From: Azospirillaceae bacterium | GTDB taxonomy: Bacteria; Pseudomonadota; Alphaproteobacteria; Azospirillales; Azospirillaceae | NCBI GenBank assembly: GCA_028283825.1 | Contig: JAPWJW010000005.1 | Location: forward strand, 310,001 to 374,000 | DNA length: 64,000 bases | Reading direction: 5' to 3' | Part shown: positions 38,055 through 47,978 of the stretch, in pieces | Layout of the letters: the number at the start of each line of letters is the position of its first letter | Position numbering within the stretch: position 1 is the first letter of the stretch | Program-made: the position numbers and the translations under genes | Notes under the pieces: generated by a model | Seen by the model: only the letters and a program-made list of their open reading frames with translations | Told to the model about the DNA's origin: nothing | Databases searched by the model: none

Positions 38055-38085
38055 AGGGCAGAAACTCGAACCCTCATGGTGCCCT
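38055..38085. promoter_or_regulatory. Inverted repeat upstream of the AbiEii-like operon
   Basis: AGGGCA (38055-38060) and TGCCCT (38080-38085) are separated by 19 bases and end 18 bases before the ATG of the small gene. Type IV systems of this group autoregulate through inverted repeats in this position. A TATAAT at 38085-38090 on the plus strand could also serve the divergent LysR gene. Confidence 0.4.
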
Positions 38086-38241
38086 ATAATCCGTGAATGA
38101 TTATGGCATGGCAAGGTTGGTACCGTCGGTATCTGTCGGAATGCCAACTGGAAATATCGGCGATGCCCATTCGGCGTGACCCTGTACAGTGCCGCCGAAC
38201 GATGTGGGCCGGCACGGCCGATGAAGGGATGGGCCTCACCC

Positions 38242-39132
38242 GTGACGCTAGAACAACTGCGCATCTTCGTGGCCGTGGCGGAACGCCAGCATGTGACCCA
38301 GGCGGCCAAGGCGCTGAACCTGGCGCAGTCGGCGGCCAGTGCGGCCATCGCGGCACTGGAGGACCGCTACCAGACGCCGCTGTTCAACCGCGTCGGCCGG
38401 GGCATCACCCTGACCGAGGCCGGCCACCTGTTCCTGGCGGAGGCCAAGGCGGTGCTGGCGCGGGCGGATCTGGCGGAACGGGCCTTGGCCGACCTGTCGG
38501 GCCTGCAGCGCGGGCATCTGCGGGTGCAGGCCAGCCAGACCATCGCCAGCTATTGGCTGCCCCGCCACCTGGTGGCCTTCCGCCGGCGCCATCCCGGCGT
38601 GGATTTGGACTTGGCGGTGGGCAACACCGCCCAGGTGGCCGCGGCCCTGCGCGACGGTGTGGCCGACCTGGGTTTCGTCGAAGGGGCGGTGGAGGGGATG
38701 GACCTTCAGGCCCATCAGGTGGCGCTGGACCAGCTGGTCATCGTCGTGGCGCCCGACCATCCCTGGGTGTTCCGCGAGCACGTCACCGCCGCTGATCTGG
38801 AGGGCACCCCCTGGGTGATGCGGGAACCCGGGTCGGGCACGCGGTCCGCCTTCCTGGCGGCGGTGGCGGCGATGGGTGTGGATCCGGCCAGCCTGCCCAT
38901 CGCCCTGGAACTGCCGTCGAATGAGGCGGTGCGGGCGGCGGTGGAGGCCGGGGGCGGGGCCGCCGCCCTGTCGGCCTCCGTCGCCAGCGGGGGGATCGAG
39001 GTCGGCTTGCTGCACCCCGTGCCCTTCGACCTGCCGCCCCGCGCCTTCACCCTGCTGCGCCATGCCGAGCGGGGCCTAAGCCGCGCGGCCGGCGCCTTCC
39101 TGGACGGAATGGGCTTAAGCGGGATGGCTTAA
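38242..39132 (+). CDS. LysR-family regulator, YeiE/CysL-like
   Basis: 296 residues from the GTG at 38242 (V-T-L-E-Q-L-R-I-F-V), the canonical N-terminus for this subgroup; an ATG at 38221 would add seven residues. Winged-helix DNA-binding domain at residues 1-60 (H-V-T-Q-A-A-K-A-L-N-L-A-Q-S-A-A-S) and a LysR substrate domain after residue 88. The E-P-G-S-G-T-R motif near residue 195 is typical of the CysL/YeiE type, regulators linked to sulfur metabolism or to YeiH. It is divergent from the AbiEii-like pair. The 378 bases after it (39133-39510) contain no gene I can support and no clear hairpin. Confidence 0.9.
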   Translation: MTLEQLRIFVAVAERQHVTQAAKALNLAQSAASAAIAALEDRYQTPLFNRVGRGITLTEAGHLFLAEAKAVLARADLAERALADLSGLQRGHLRVQASQTIASYWLPRHLVAFRRRHPGVDLDLAVGNTAQVAAALRDGVADLGFVEGAVEGMDLQAHQVALDQLVIVVAPDHPWVFREHVTAADLEGTPWVMREPGSGTRSAFLAAVAAMGVDPASLPIALELPSNEAVRAAVEAGGGAAALSASVASGGIEVGLLHPVPFDLPPRAFTLLRHAERGLSRAAGAFLDGMGLSGMA

Positions 39133-39510
39133 GCGATACCGCCGGCCGGCTTGAAACGCCCCCCGCCCGCATGAACTTCTTTTGACGGTCGCCGTCCGGC
39201 CTTGACCGGCGGTGCGCTGGCATAGCGGATCTCGAATGCCGGCACGGCGCGTAGCAGAAGAAGGGTATTCACGGGCCTCAAGCGTGTAAGGTGATGGCTT
39301 GTTCGCCACCTTAGGCGGTGATCAAGCGCGCGGATAAGGCGATTGGTTAATTTTTGAGCGATGACCACCAGGCGGTTGCCTGTGTTTTAAGCGGTCGAGG
39401 TTCCTGGCCTCGGCCGAAACGCACTTTTCGTAGGCAGAGCCTAGCCCGGGCCGAGTTGGCGTGGCTCTTGCTCAACCAATCTATCGGGCCTACCGATGGG
39501 GAAGGGGTTT

Positions 39511-40932
39511 ATGGCGATAGAAGGCGGTCCATTCAATGAAATGGGCGTGTCGGATGAAGTGCGCGGCCCTTATGTGGACATCGAACGATGGCTGCGCGAG
39601 ATGCCGTCCGACAAACTGGAACTGAAGCGCCGCGAGGCGGAGACACTGTTCCGGCGCGTGGGCATCACCTTCGCGGTTTACACGGAAGGGGGCGACCCCG
39701 AACGGCTGATCCCCTTTGACATCATTCCGCGGGTGCTGGCGCGTGCCGAATGGGACCGGCTGTCGGCCGGCCTGACGCAGCGGGTGCGGGCGCTGAACGC
39801 CTTCCTGGCGGACGTCTACGGCGAACGCCACATCCTGCGGGCGGGCAAGGTGCCGGAACGGATGGTGCTGGGCAATGAAAGCTTCCGGCCTGAGATGCAG
39901 GGCTTCCTGCCGCCGGCCGGCGCCTACACCCATGTCGCCGGCATCGACATCGTCCGCCTGGACGGCGACCAGTTCTATGTGCTGGAGGACAACTGCCGCA
40001 CGCCGTCCGGCGTCTCCTACATGCTGGAGAACCGCGAGGCGATGATGCGGCTGCTGCCGGATTTGTGCGGCACGCACAAGCTGGCGCCGGTGGCCCACTA
40101 TCCGGAAGACCTGCTGGACACGCTGAAGTCGGTGGCGCCGCCCGCCTGCCGGGATGAGCCGACGGTGGCGGTGCTGACGCCCGGTTCCTACAACAGCGCC
40201 TACTACGAACATTCCTTCCTGGCGGATGAGATGGGCGTGGAACTGGTGGAGGGCGGCGACCTGTTCGTGGACGAGGGTTTCGTCTACATGCGCACCACCC
40301 GGGGGCCGAAGCGGGTGGACGTGCTGTACCGCCGCATCGACGACGATTACCTGGACCCGTTGACCTTCCGTCCCGACAGCGCGCTGGGCGTGCCGGGCCT
40401 GTTCGCGGCCTACCGCGCCGGCCGGGTGACCCTGGCCAACGCGGTTGGCACGGGCATCGCCGACGACAAGGCCATATATCCTTTCGTCCCCGAAATGATC
40501 CGCTTCTACCTTGGGGAAGAGCCCATCCTGCTGAACGTTCCGACATACCTGTGCGAGCGGGACGACGACCGCAAGTACGTGCTGGAGCATCTGCACGAAC
40601 TGGTGGTCAAGGAAACGCGGGGGTCCGGCGGTTACGGCATGCTGATCGGGCCGCAATCCACCGCCGCCGACCGCGCCATCTTCGCCGACCGCATCAAGGC
40701 GCGGCCGGCGGATTACATCGCCCAGCCGACGCTGGCCCTGTCCACCTGCCCGACCTTCGTGGAGCAGGGCATCGCCCCGCGCCATGTCGATCTGCGCCCC
40801 TTCGTGCTGAATGGGCGGGAGATCCGGGTGGTGCCGGGCGGGTTGACCCGCGTGGCCTTGCGCGAAGGCTCCCTGGTGGTGAATTCCAGCCAGGGCGGCG
40901 GCACCAAAGACACCTGGGTACTGGAGCGCTGA
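39511..40932 (+). CDS. Circularly permuted ATP-grasp protein (DUF404/DUF407)
   Basis: 473 residues. It belongs to the circularly permuted type 2 ATP-grasp family, proposed peptide or amide ligases. Visible motifs: V-L-E-D-N-C-R-T-P-S-G-V-S-Y near residue 160, R-R-I-D-D-D-Y-L-D-P near residue 275, V-K-E-T-R-G-S-G-G-Y-G near residue 370, and V-V-N-S-S-Q-G-G-G-T-K-D-T at the C-terminus. The ATG at 39511 follows GAAGGGG. Four bases separate its stop from the alpha-E gene, and an Anbu peptidase gene follows. This association is known from comparative genomics and suggests a small-peptide synthesis or tagging and degradation module. Its product is not known. Confidence 0.92.
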   Translation: MAIEGGPFNEMGVSDEVRGPYVDIERWLREMPSDKLELKRREAETLFRRVGITFAVYTEGGDPERLIPFDIIPRVLARAEWDRLSAGLTQRVRALNAFLADVYGERHILRAGKVPERMVLGNESFRPEMQGFLPPAGAYTHVAGIDIVRLDGDQFYVLEDNCRTPSGVSYMLENREAMMRLLPDLCGTHKLAPVAHYPEDLLDTLKSVAPPACRDEPTVAVLTPGSYNSAYYEHSFLADEMGVELVEGGDLFVDEGFVYMRTTRGPKRVDVLYRRIDDDYLDPLTFRPDSALGVPGLFAAYRAGRVTLANAVGTGIADDKAIYPFVPEMIRFYLGEEPILLNVPTYLCERDDDRKYVLEHLHELVVKETRGSGGYGMLIGPQSTAADRAIFADRIKARPADYIAQPTLALSTCPTFVEQGIAPRHVDLRPFVLNGREIRVVPGGLTRVALREGSLVVNSSQGGGTKDTWVLER

Positions 40933-40936
40933 CCGA

Positions 40937-41887
40937 ATGCTGAGCCGTACCGCAGACGGACTGTTCTGGCTGGCCCGCTATATGGAGCGGGCGGCCAGCG
41001 TGGCGCGCCAGGTCCAGGTGGGCAACCGCATGTCCAACATGGCGCTGTCGCTGGACAACCCCGGCAACGAATGGCGGTCCACCCTGGTGGCCACCGGGAC
41101 GGAGCCGGGCTACCTCGCCAAGCATGGCGAGGTCGTGCCCTCGCTGGTGCTGGACTACCTGGTGCTGGATCCGGAGAACCCGTCCAGCATCGTGTCCTGC
41201 ATCGAAACCGCGCGGCGCAACGGCCGCGCCGTGCGCACCGCCCTGACCGTGGACACGTGGGAGGCGCTGAACGAAACCTGGCAGTTGAGCCGGTCGCTGA
41301 AGGCTGATCGGCTGGCCGCCGACAGCCTGCCGGGATTGCTGGACTGGATCGTCCAGCGCTCCCTGCTGTTCTGCGGCAGCTACGCCAACACCATGCTGCG
41401 CGACGACAGCTACCTGTTCACCCACCTGGGCACCCTGCTGGAGCGCGCGGACAACACCGCCCGCATCCTGGACGTCAAATACCATGTGCTGCTGCCCGAT
41501 TATGAAGGGGTGGGCGGCGTGCTGGATTATTACCAGTGGCAGAACATCCTGCGCGCGGTGTCGGCCCTGCGCAGCTATCATTGGGTCTACCATGACCGGC
41601 TGAAGCCCTGGCTGATCGCCGATCTGCTGATCCTGAAGCCGGAAATGCCCCGGTCGCTGGTGGCCTGCATGGCCCAGGTGGCCGATCTGCTGGAGGCCCT
41701 GGCCGTGCGCTACGGCGGCCAGCGGGGCGAGTGCCATCGCCTGGCCGGCGAAATCCATGCCCGCCTGCGGTATGGCCGGGTGGAGGACATCTTCCAGTTC
41801 GGCCTGCATGAATATGTGACCCAGTTCATCGACGACATGCTGCGCCTGGGCCAGGAAATCAGCGCCTTCTACCTGAACGTCCGCTAA
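40937..41887 (+). CDS. Alpha-E domain protein (DUF403)
   Basis: 316 residues, all-helical, matching the alpha-E (DUF403) family. It starts M-L-S-R-T-A-D-G-L-F-W-L-A-R-Y-M-E-R-A, the family hallmark, and has L-L-E-R-A-D-N-T-A-R-I-L-D near residue 170. Alpha-E proteins are regularly encoded beside permuted ATP-grasp proteins, and the N-terminal ERA helix is thought to be important for function with that partner. Only four bases separate it from the ATP-grasp gene, so the two are co-translated. A strong hairpin lies 23 bases after its stop, before the Anbu gene, so Anbu may be transcribed partly separately. Confidence 0.93.
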   Translation: MLSRTADGLFWLARYMERAASVARQVQVGNRMSNMALSLDNPGNEWRSTLVATGTEPGYLAKHGEVVPSLVLDYLVLDPENPSSIVSCIETARRNGRAVRTALTVDTWEALNETWQLSRSLKADRLAADSLPGLLDWIVQRSLLFCGSYANTMLRDDSYLFTHLGTLLERADNTARILDVKYHVLLPDYEGVGGVLDYYQWQNILRAVSALRSYHWVYHDRLKPWLIADLLILKPEMPRSLVACMAQVADLLEALAVRYGGQRGECHRLAGEIHARLRYGRVEDIFQFGLHEYVTQFIDDMLRLGQEISAFYLNVR

Positions 41888-41909
41888 CCGGTCCCACCGC
41901 CCGTGCCAA

Positions 41910-41940
41910 CCCGCCGGTCCCCTAAATCGGGGCCGGCGGG
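41910..41940. terminator. Strong hairpin between alpha-E and Anbu genes
   Basis: CCCGCCGG-T-CCCC (41910-41922) pairs with GGGGCCGGCGGG (41929-41940), 12 bp with one bulged T and a 6-base loop. There is no T tract. It could reduce read-through from the ATP-grasp/alpha-E pair into the Anbu gene. Confidence 0.5.
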
Positions 41941-42078
41941 ACTCCACCCCTGGTCGCGCACAACGGTTCAGGGTATGAAACGGTGGCAAGGGGATAGGGT
42001 GCCTTTCCGCAGGTGTCCGTTCCGCTCAATTGAACGAGAACCCCCGGGAGGGGTCGGTACGGTAACTCGAGGCCCCAG

Positions 42079-42834
42079 ATGACTTACTGCGTCGCCCTGT
42101 TTTTGAAGGCCGGACTGGTGATGCTGTCCGACACCCGGACCAACGCCGGCGTCGACAACATCTCGACCTTCTGCAAGATGCACAAGTTCGAGACGCCGGG
42201 CGAACGCTGCATGATCCTGCTGACGGCGGGCAACCTGTCCATCAGCCAATCGGTGGTCAACCGCCTGCAGGAAGGTGTCTCCATCGGCGACGCCGACCCG
42301 GAAACCTTGGCCACGGTGCCGTCCATGTTCCGCGCGGCCCAGCTGGTGGGCGCCGCCATCCGGGATGTCTACGACACGGACGGTCTGGCCATGAAGGCCC
42401 AGGGCGTGTCGTTCGACGCCTCCTTCCTGCTGGGCGGCCAGATCAAGGGGCGCGGCATGCGCCTGTTCCAGATCTATTCCCCCGGCAATTTCATTGAGGC
42501 GACGCCCGAGACGCCCTACCTGCAGATCGGGGAGCACAAGTACGGCAAGCCCATCCTGGACCGCGTCGTCTCCTACGACACGCCGGTGCAGGACGGGGTG
42601 AAGCTGGTGCTGGTGTCGATGGACAGCACGCTGCGCAGCAACCTGTCGGTGGGCATGCCCATCGATCTGGCGGTCTACCATCGCGACGATCTGGCCCTGC
42701 GCGTCCAGCGCCGCATCACCGAGGCCGACAGCTATTTCCAGCATGTGCGCGACCACTGGTCCAACGCGCTGCGGCAAAGCTACGGCACCCTGCCCACCGC
42801 CGACGAATGGTGGGGACGGGAAAGCGTGCGCTGA
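42079..42834 (+). CDS. Anbu (proteasome-related Ntn-hydrolase peptidase)
   Basis: 251 residues of the Anbu type, a self-assembling relative of HslV and the 20S proteasome beta subunit. Met1 is followed by Thr2, the expected N-terminal nucleophile after processing. Asp18 (S-D-T-R-T-N-A-G) and Lys33 (F-C-K-M-H-K-F) are at the active-site positions known from proteasome subunits. The C-terminal half ends with the acidic W-G-R-E-S-V-R. Anbu genes normally sit with ATP-grasp, alpha-E and a transglutaminase-like gene. The first two are present just upstream (gap 191 bases), but no transglutaminase gene is here. Probably cytosolic; substrates unknown. Confidence 0.93.
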   Translation: MTYCVALFLKAGLVMLSDTRTNAGVDNISTFCKMHKFETPGERCMILLTAGNLSISQSVVNRLQEGVSIGDADPETLATVPSMFRAAQLVGAAIRDVYDTDGLAMKAQGVSFDASFLLGGQIKGRGMRLFQIYSPGNFIEATPETPYLQIGEHKYGKPILDRVVSYDTPVQDGVKLVLVSMDSTLRSNLSVGMPIDLAVYHRDDLALRVQRRITEADSYFQHVRDHWSNALRQSYGTLPTADEWWGRESVR

Positions 42835-42848
42835 GCGGGACAGACGCG

Positions 42849-42876
42849 CCCTCAATCGGCGGGCGCCGGCTTCCCG
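42849..42876 (-). repeat. Dispersed multi-hairpin element, remnant copy G
   Basis: On the minus strand GCCGGCGCCCGCCGATTGAGGG matches only the closing part of the intergenic family, closest to copy F. It lies between the convergent stops of the Anbu and hybrid-kinase genes, the same type of location as the complete copies. Confidence 0.45.
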
Positions 42877-42877
42877 T

Positions 42878-45800
42878 TCAGGCCTTCCCCGCCGCGGCGC
42901 TTCCTTTCAGCATGGGTTTCAGCACCATGGCGACGGCGGCCAAGCCGGCGGGAAGGGCCGCGATCAGGGCGGTGATCTCCGTCCGGCACGCCGCCAGATC
43001 GCCGGCGCGCGCGGCAGTCTGAAGGCGGCCAGCCTGCGCCTGCATCTGCCGCAGGCCGATGTCGCCGGCGGTGGCGATCAGGGTGTGGGCCGATTTGGCG
43101 ATGGCGTCCGCGTCGGTGGTGGTGGCCAGGGTTTCCAGTGCCGCCACGCGCGCCTCGCATTCCGCGACCGAGGCCATGACCAGATCCGCCAGGGTGTCGG
43201 TGTCCAGCAACTCCCCCAGCTGGCGCAGGGGTGCCGGGTCCAGCACCGGCGGCTCCGCCGCCACGACGGCCTTGGGCGCGGCCATCACGGGGGATGGGGG
43301 TGAAGGGGCGGCGGCGGTTCCGGTGGTGGTCCACCGGGCCACGGTGTCGGCCAGCACCGCCAGGGCGAAGGGCTTGGCGACATAATCGTCCATGCCGGTC
43401 GCCAGGTATTCCTCACGCATGCCGGCCATGGCGTTGGCGGTCATGGCGATGATGGGGGTGCGCGGGCGGCCCCGGGCGGCCTGGATCTCGCGCATGCGGC
43501 CGGCGGCCTGGACACCGTCCATGCCCGGCATCTGGATGTCCATCAGGACGATGCGGAAATCCCCCTGCTCATACTGTTCCAGGGCGCTTTGGGCGTCGCC
43601 GGCGATGCTGACGGCATAACCCAGCCGTTCCAGCATGGTCTTGGCCACCGTCTGGTTGACGTGGTTGTCGTCCACCACCAGCAGGGGCGCGCCGCCGCCC
43701 GTGGGCAGGCTGGCGGACACGGGCGTGGGCGGCGGCGGTGCTGCCCGCCGGGCGCGCACCGGCGGGCCGCTGATCGTGGCCGGCGTACGGCCCGGCACCT
43801 CCTTGGCGCGGGCGACGGCCAGGCGCACGGTGAAGGCGAAGGTGCTGCCCTGGCCCGGCACGCTTTCCAGGGTGATGGCGCCGCCCATCAGGGCGACCAG
43901 GCGCTGTGAGATGGCCAGTCCCAGGCCGGATCCGCCGAAGCGGCGGGAGATGGAGGTGTCGGCCTGGCCGAACTTGCGGAACAGCTGCGCCTGGGCCGTC
44001 GGGCTGATGCCGATGCCGGTGTCCTTCACCGCGAAATGCAGGGGCGCCAGGCCGTCCTTGTTGATGCCGACCTCCACCTCCAGGGTGACGCTGCCCCTTT
44101 CGGTGAACTTTACGGCGTTGCCCACCAGGTTCAGCAGCACCTGGCGCAGGCGCAGGGGATCGCCCCGGTAATGGCCGGGCGGCCCGCCCACCTCCACCGA
44201 TTCCAGCCGGATGCCCTTGTCGCGGGCGCGGGGGCCCAGGATGGCCATGACGCCGCCGATGACGTCCGCCATGGCGAACGGCACCTCCTCCAGTTCCACC
44301 CGGCCGGCTTCCAGTTTCGAGATGTCCAGGATGTCGTTGATGATGGACAGCAGGGCGTCGGCGCTGTCGCGGATGATGGCGGCGAAGTTGGCCTGTTCGG
44401 AGGTCAGCGGGCTGTCCAGCAGCAGTTGGACCATGCCCATGACCCCATTCATCGGCGTGCGGATCTCATGGCTCATATTGGCCAGGAAGTCGGACTTGGC
44501 GGCGTTGGCGGCCTCCGCCGAGCGACGGGCGGCGTCCAGTTCCTCCGCCAGGGTGCGCAGCTCGCGCGCCTGGGCCGTCAGGCGGTCACGGGCATCGATC
44601 AGGTCGGACACCTGGCGGCGCTGCACCGTCATGTCGGTGTAGCTGACGACGAAACCGCTGCCGGCCATGGGGGTGGCCCGTGCCTCCAGCGTGCAGCCGT
44701 TGGGCCGGTTCAGTTCATAGGTCAGGTGCTGGGGCGTTTTCGCCAGCGCGTGGGCGCCGCCACCGGCCGGCGGGGGGCGCACACCCGCCAGCGGGTCGCC
44801 GCCACCGTCCTGCAGCAGGGGTTGCAGGTCGGGCAGGGGCATGCCGGGCGGGCAGGCGTCGGCACCCAGGCCCATCAGGTCCAGGAAGCGGCGGTTGCGG
44901 ATGGACAGCCGCAGGTCGGCATCGAAGGCCACGATGCCCTGGTCGATGGATTCCAGGATGGTGGTCAGCAGCCGGTCGCGTTCCTGCAGGTGCTGACGCG
45001 CCTCCACCAGTGGGGTGATGTTGCGGCCGACGCCGCGGTAACCGCGGAAGCGGCCGTCCGCCGCGTAGAAGGGCCGGCCGGCGATCTCCAGGTGCAGGAT
45101 GCGGCCGCTGGGGCCCACGACGGAATAGGTGAAGTCACGAAAGGGCGTGCGCGTGTTCAGCAGGGTCTCATAGACGTCCCAGTGGGGCGCATCACTGTCG
45201 GTCGCCATTTCCCGCCGCGTGCGGCCCAGCAGGCTGCCCACCTCGTCGACCACAGGCAGCACGCCGTCGGACACATAGGTCAGGCGGTGGTTTTCATCGC
45301 TTTCCCAGTACCAGTCGGTGGAAACCTCCGTCAGGTCTCGGAAGCGTTCTTCCCGAGCCACCAGTTCCGTTTCCTGCCGGGCGACGGCGCCCGCCATGGC
45401 GTTGAAGGCCTGGGCCACCGCCGCCAGCTCCGGGCCGGCGTTCGGGTCCTCCACCTGGGTGGTGCGGTCGCCGGCGGCGATGCGCTGGGCCGCGTTGCTC
45501 AGGCCCTTCAGCCAGCGCAGCACCGACAGCTCCAGCCCAGCCATGCCGAAGCCGAAGGCGCCCAGGGTGACGGTCAGCACCACCAGCAGGTTGCGGCGGA
45601 AGTCGATGTTGGCGGGGCCGACCACGTCCGCCTTGGACAGGCCGACCGCCACCCGCGCGCCGGTATCGCCCACGGCCACGATGCCGAACAGGCGCCCATC
45701 GCCGTGCAGGTCGGGTGCGTCGGTCACGCCGTCATCCGTGGCCAATACCGTCCGCATCAGGGCGGTGTCGGCGTAGGAGACGCCCACCACCCCCTCGATC

Positions 45801-46495
45801 TCGGGGAAGCGGGCCAGCACCGTGCCCTGGCGGTCCACCGCCAGGAACACGGCGTTGCGCCGCTCCACCATGTGGCGGCCCATGGATTCCAGCCAATCCA
45901 GGCTGATGGCGGTGCTGGCCACGCGGAGGATGTCGCCCTTGGGGCCGGACTGCAACTGGCCCACCACCACCACCGGCCGGCCGGTGGGGCGGCCGATCAG
46001 GAAGTCGCTGATCGAGGGCTGGCCCGTCTTGATCATGGCCTGGAAGTAAGGGCGGTCGGCGTAGTTCTGGAACGGCGGATCGGCGGAGGAACAGAAGGCC
46101 TGGCCGTCCGGTCCCATCAGGTTCAGGTTGACGATCCAGGGATGCGCCGTCTTCATCAGCCGGGCATCCTCCACGCATTGGTCGGTCGGCAGCTTGGCGC
46201 TTTCGCTGGCCAGCGTGTCGGCGATGCGCCGGGCCTGGGTGATCAGCAGCGACTGCTGTTCGGCCACGGCGCGCGCCAGGCTCAAGGCCTGGGCCTGGCC
46301 GGCCTCGATGGCTTCCGACCGGCGGGCGCCATAGTCGATGATGGACAGGCCGGTGAGCGGGGCCACCACCAGCAACAGCAGGATTTGCAGACGGGCACGC
46401 AGGCCTCTGCCGCGCATCCTCAGGTAGTCGCTTGGCAAGCCGTCACGCCTTTCCGGGCTGGGCCTCGTCATCGAGGCATCATAACGGAACCCCAT
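42878..46495 (-). CDS. Hybrid sensor histidine kinase with receiver and HPt domains
   Basis: 1205 residues in this order: membrane helix ([11 protein letters not shown], about 36-50), extracytoplasmic dCache-type sensor to about 300 ([16 protein letters not shown]), second helix, HAMP, two PAS domains ([23 protein letters not shown]), HisKA with [10 protein letters not shown], HATPase ([16 protein letters not shown]), receiver ([11 protein letters not shown]) and a C-terminal HPt with S-A-H-T-L. All phosphorelay residues are present, so it can pass phosphate to an external regulator, which is not next to it. The dCache domain suggests a small-molecule ligand such as an amino or organic acid. 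Confidence 0.93.
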   Translation of the reverse strand: MGFRYDASMTRPSPERRDGLPSDYLRMRGRGLRARLQILLLLVVAPLTGLSIIDYGARRSEAIEAGQAQALSLARAVAEQQSLLITQARRIADTLASESAKLPTDQCVEDARLMKTAHPWIVNLNLMGPDGQAFCSSADPPFQNYADRPYFQAMIKTGQPSISDFLIGRPTGRPVVVVGQLQSGPKGDILRVASTAISLDWLESMGRHMVERRNAVFLAVDRQGTVLARFPEIEGVVGVSYADTALMRTVLATDDGVTDAPDLHGDGRLFGIVAVGDTGARVAVGLSKADVVGPANIDFRRNLLVVLTVTLGAFGFGMAGLELSVLRWLKGLSNAAQRIAAGDRTTQVEDPNAGPELAAVAQAFNAMAGAVARQETELVAREERFRDLTEVSTDWYWESDENHRLTYVSDGVLPVVDEVGSLLGRTRREMATDSDAPHWDVYETLLNTRTPFRDFTYSVVGPSGRILHLEIAGRPFYAADGRFRGYRGVGRNITPLVEARQHLQERDRLLTTILESIDQGIVAFDADLRLSIRNRRFLDLMGLGADACPPGMPLPDLQPLLQDGGGDPLAGVRPPPAGGGAHALAKTPQHLTYELNRPNGCTLEARATPMAGSGFVVSYTDMTVQRRQVSDLIDARDRLTAQARELRTLAEELDAARRSAEAANAAKSDFLANMSHEIRTPMNGVMGMVQLLLDSPLTSEQANFAAIIRDSADALLSIINDILDISKLEAGRVELEEVPFAMADVIGGVMAILGPRARDKGIRLESVEVGGPPGHYRGDPLRLRQVLLNLVGNAVKFTERGSVTLEVEVGINKDGLAPLHFAVKDTGIGISPTAQAQLFRKFGQADTSISRRFGGSGLGLAISQRLVALMGGAITLESVPGQGSTFAFTVRLAVARAKEVPGRTPATISGPPVRARRAAPPPPTPVSASLPTGGGAPLLVVDDNHVNQTVAKTMLERLGYAVSIAGDAQSALEQYEQGDFRIVLMDIQMPGMDGVQAAGRMREIQAARGRPRTPIIAMTANAMAGMREEYLATGMDDYVAKPFALAVLADTVARWTTTGTAAAPSPPSPVMAAPKAVVAAEPPVLDPAPLRQLGELLDTDTLADLVMASVAECEARVAALETLATTTDADAIAKSAHTLIATAGDIGLRQMQAQAGRLQTAARAGDLAACRTEITALIAALPAGLAAVAMVLKPMLKGSAAAGKA

Positions 46496-46607
46496 GACAG
46501 GATATACAGGCCACGGCCCCGGGCGGCGGCCTTTTTCAACCGCCGTTTCAACTCTTTAGCAGAGGTGGGCAGATTCCCGCCCCGTCTTTCGGGTTGTTTC
46601 CCGGCCT

Positions 46608-46650
46608 CAAGGGTGCCGCTGGCGGATGCCGGCACCCGGCGTTTGAGGGC
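46608..46650 (+). repeat. Dispersed multi-hairpin element, partial copy D
   Basis: Only the last hairpin and closing motif remain: CAAGGGTGCCG then GGCGGATG and CGGCACCC (8-bp outer stem), then GGCGTTTGAGGG. It abuts the stop codon of the kinase gene at 46654. Confidence 0.6.
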
Positions 46651-46653
46651 GAA

Positions 46654-47916
46654 TTAAGCCGCCTGCACGCTGTGCGCCTCGGGCACGAGGATGGAGATGT
46701 AGAACTGCGTGCCGGCCTTGTCGAAGGCCATCTCCGCCCCGATCTGGCGGCACAGCGCCTGCACCACCGTCATGCCGATGCCGGCCAGCCGGGCCGCCCC
46801 CATGTCGGTCGGCAATTGGCCGCTGGGGTCGTCGATGGTGCAGGACAGGCGCTTGTCCACCACGCCCAGCGTCAGTTGGACGGGGCTGGACAGGTCGGTC
46901 GACCGCCGCAGGGTCGGCGTCAGCATCTCATTCAGGATCAGGGCCAGGGCCACGCCGGTTTCCACCGGCAACAGCACCGGCGTGCTGGTCACCTGCACCC
47001 GATCCAGGGCGCCGTATTCGGCGGCCACCTCGCGGCAGAAGGCGGGCAGCAGGGCGCCGAACTCCACCTCGTCCACCGTCTCGGCCTGCAGCATGCGCTT
47101 GTGGACCTCGTTGATAGCCAGCACGCGGGTGCGCGCCTCGGCCAGGGCGCGTTCGGCCTGGGGGTCCTTGGTGTCGTGGGTCTGCAATTGCAGCAGGGTG
47201 CCGATCATGGCGAGGCCGTTGCCGACGCGGTGGTTGATCTCCCGCAGCAGGCGGCCTTTCTCATCCAGCATGTCCTGCAACTGCTGGCGCATGCGGCTTT
47301 CGCGGTCGGCCTCGTTCATGGCGCCGCGGGACAGGCGCCACACCAGGCCGCCCGCCACCAGGCAGATGACCACGCTGCCGGCCACGAACAGCAGGCGCAG
47401 GGTATCGACCCGGCTCTGGCGCTGGTTCAGCAGCGCTTGCTCCACCCCGTTGATGACGGCCACCTGCTGGCGCACCTCCGTCATCAGGCTCTCGCTGCGC
47501 TCCAGCGTGATGGGATCGGGGGCCGTGCCCATGGCGCGCTGCACCATGGCGGCGCGCAGGGCCTCCAGCAGGGAATTGACCTGGGATGTCAGGGTGGCGG
47601 CCCGGCGCGTCTGCTCCGCGTTGTCGCCGACCAGGGTGCCCAGGGCCAGCATCAGGGTGCCGGCGTCATCGTGATAGCCCTGGAAGCGATCCTGTCCCTC
47701 CGGCGTGCGTTCCAGCAGGTACAGGCGCTGGGCCGATTCCGCCGACAGCACGGCGCCCAGCAACTGGCCGGCGGTGGCGCGAACCTGGTGGCTGTGGTTC
47801 ACCCACCGCTCGCTGCTGACCACCTCGGCGAAGATGGACTGCATGATCAGCAGCAAGGCGACGATGCCGCCCAGGGCGGCCAACCCCGCCAGTCGTACCC
47901 GCTGTTTCAACAGCAT
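46654..47916 (-). CDS. Sensor histidine kinase, CHASE3-like/HisKA_2 (HWE-like), degenerate ATP site
   Basis: 420 residues. A membrane helix (L-A-A-L-G-G-I-V-A-L-L-L-I), a helical extracytoplasmic domain of about 150 residues resembling CHASE3, a second helix (V-V-I-C-L-V-A-G-G-L-V-W) and a cytosolic HisKA_2 dimerisation helix with E-I-N-H-R-V-G-N-G-L. The ATPase domain is divergent. The N-box reads L-N-E-M-L-T-P-T instead of the usual N-E-L-x-T-N-A, and the D-x-G-x-G box reads I-D-D-P-S-G-Q-L-P. It may bind ATP weakly or act as a pseudokinase. The ATG at 47916 gives a standard N-terminus; codons to 48027 are an extension without a ribosome site. Confidence 0.8.
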   Translation of the reverse strand: MLLKQRVRLAGLAALGGIVALLLIMQSIFAEVVSSERWVNHSHQVRATAGQLLGAVLSAESAQRLYLLERTPEGQDRFQGYHDDAGTLMLALGTLVGDNAEQTRRAATLTSQVNSLLEALRAAMVQRAMGTAPDPITLERSESLMTEVRQQVAVINGVEQALLNQRQSRVDTLRLLFVAGSVVICLVAGGLVWRLSRGAMNEADRESRMRQQLQDMLDEKGRLLREINHRVGNGLAMIGTLLQLQTHDTKDPQAERALAEARTRVLAINEVHKRMLQAETVDEVEFGALLPAFCREVAAEYGALDRVQVTSTPVLLPVETGVALALILNEMLTPTLRRSTDLSSPVQLTLGVVDKRLSCTIDDPSGQLPTDMGAARLAGIGMTVVQALCRQIGAEMAFDKAGTQFYISILVPEAHSVQAA

Positions 47917-47978
47917 GTCCACGGCAGCATGCCCCCACGACGCCCCTGCGCGGGCATGACCTTGAGAAACCGCGCATG

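Noticed and set aside
38052-38090. tRNA-like GGTTCGAGTT motif on the minus strand
   Set aside because: The flanking bases do not form a T-arm or acceptor stem, and no anticodon arm can be drawn, so it is chance similarity or part of the operator repeat.
39133-39510. Possible small RNA or gene in the 378-base gap before the ATP-grasp gene
   Set aside because: Only short, poor frames are present and no stable hairpin or promoter could be defined with confidence.
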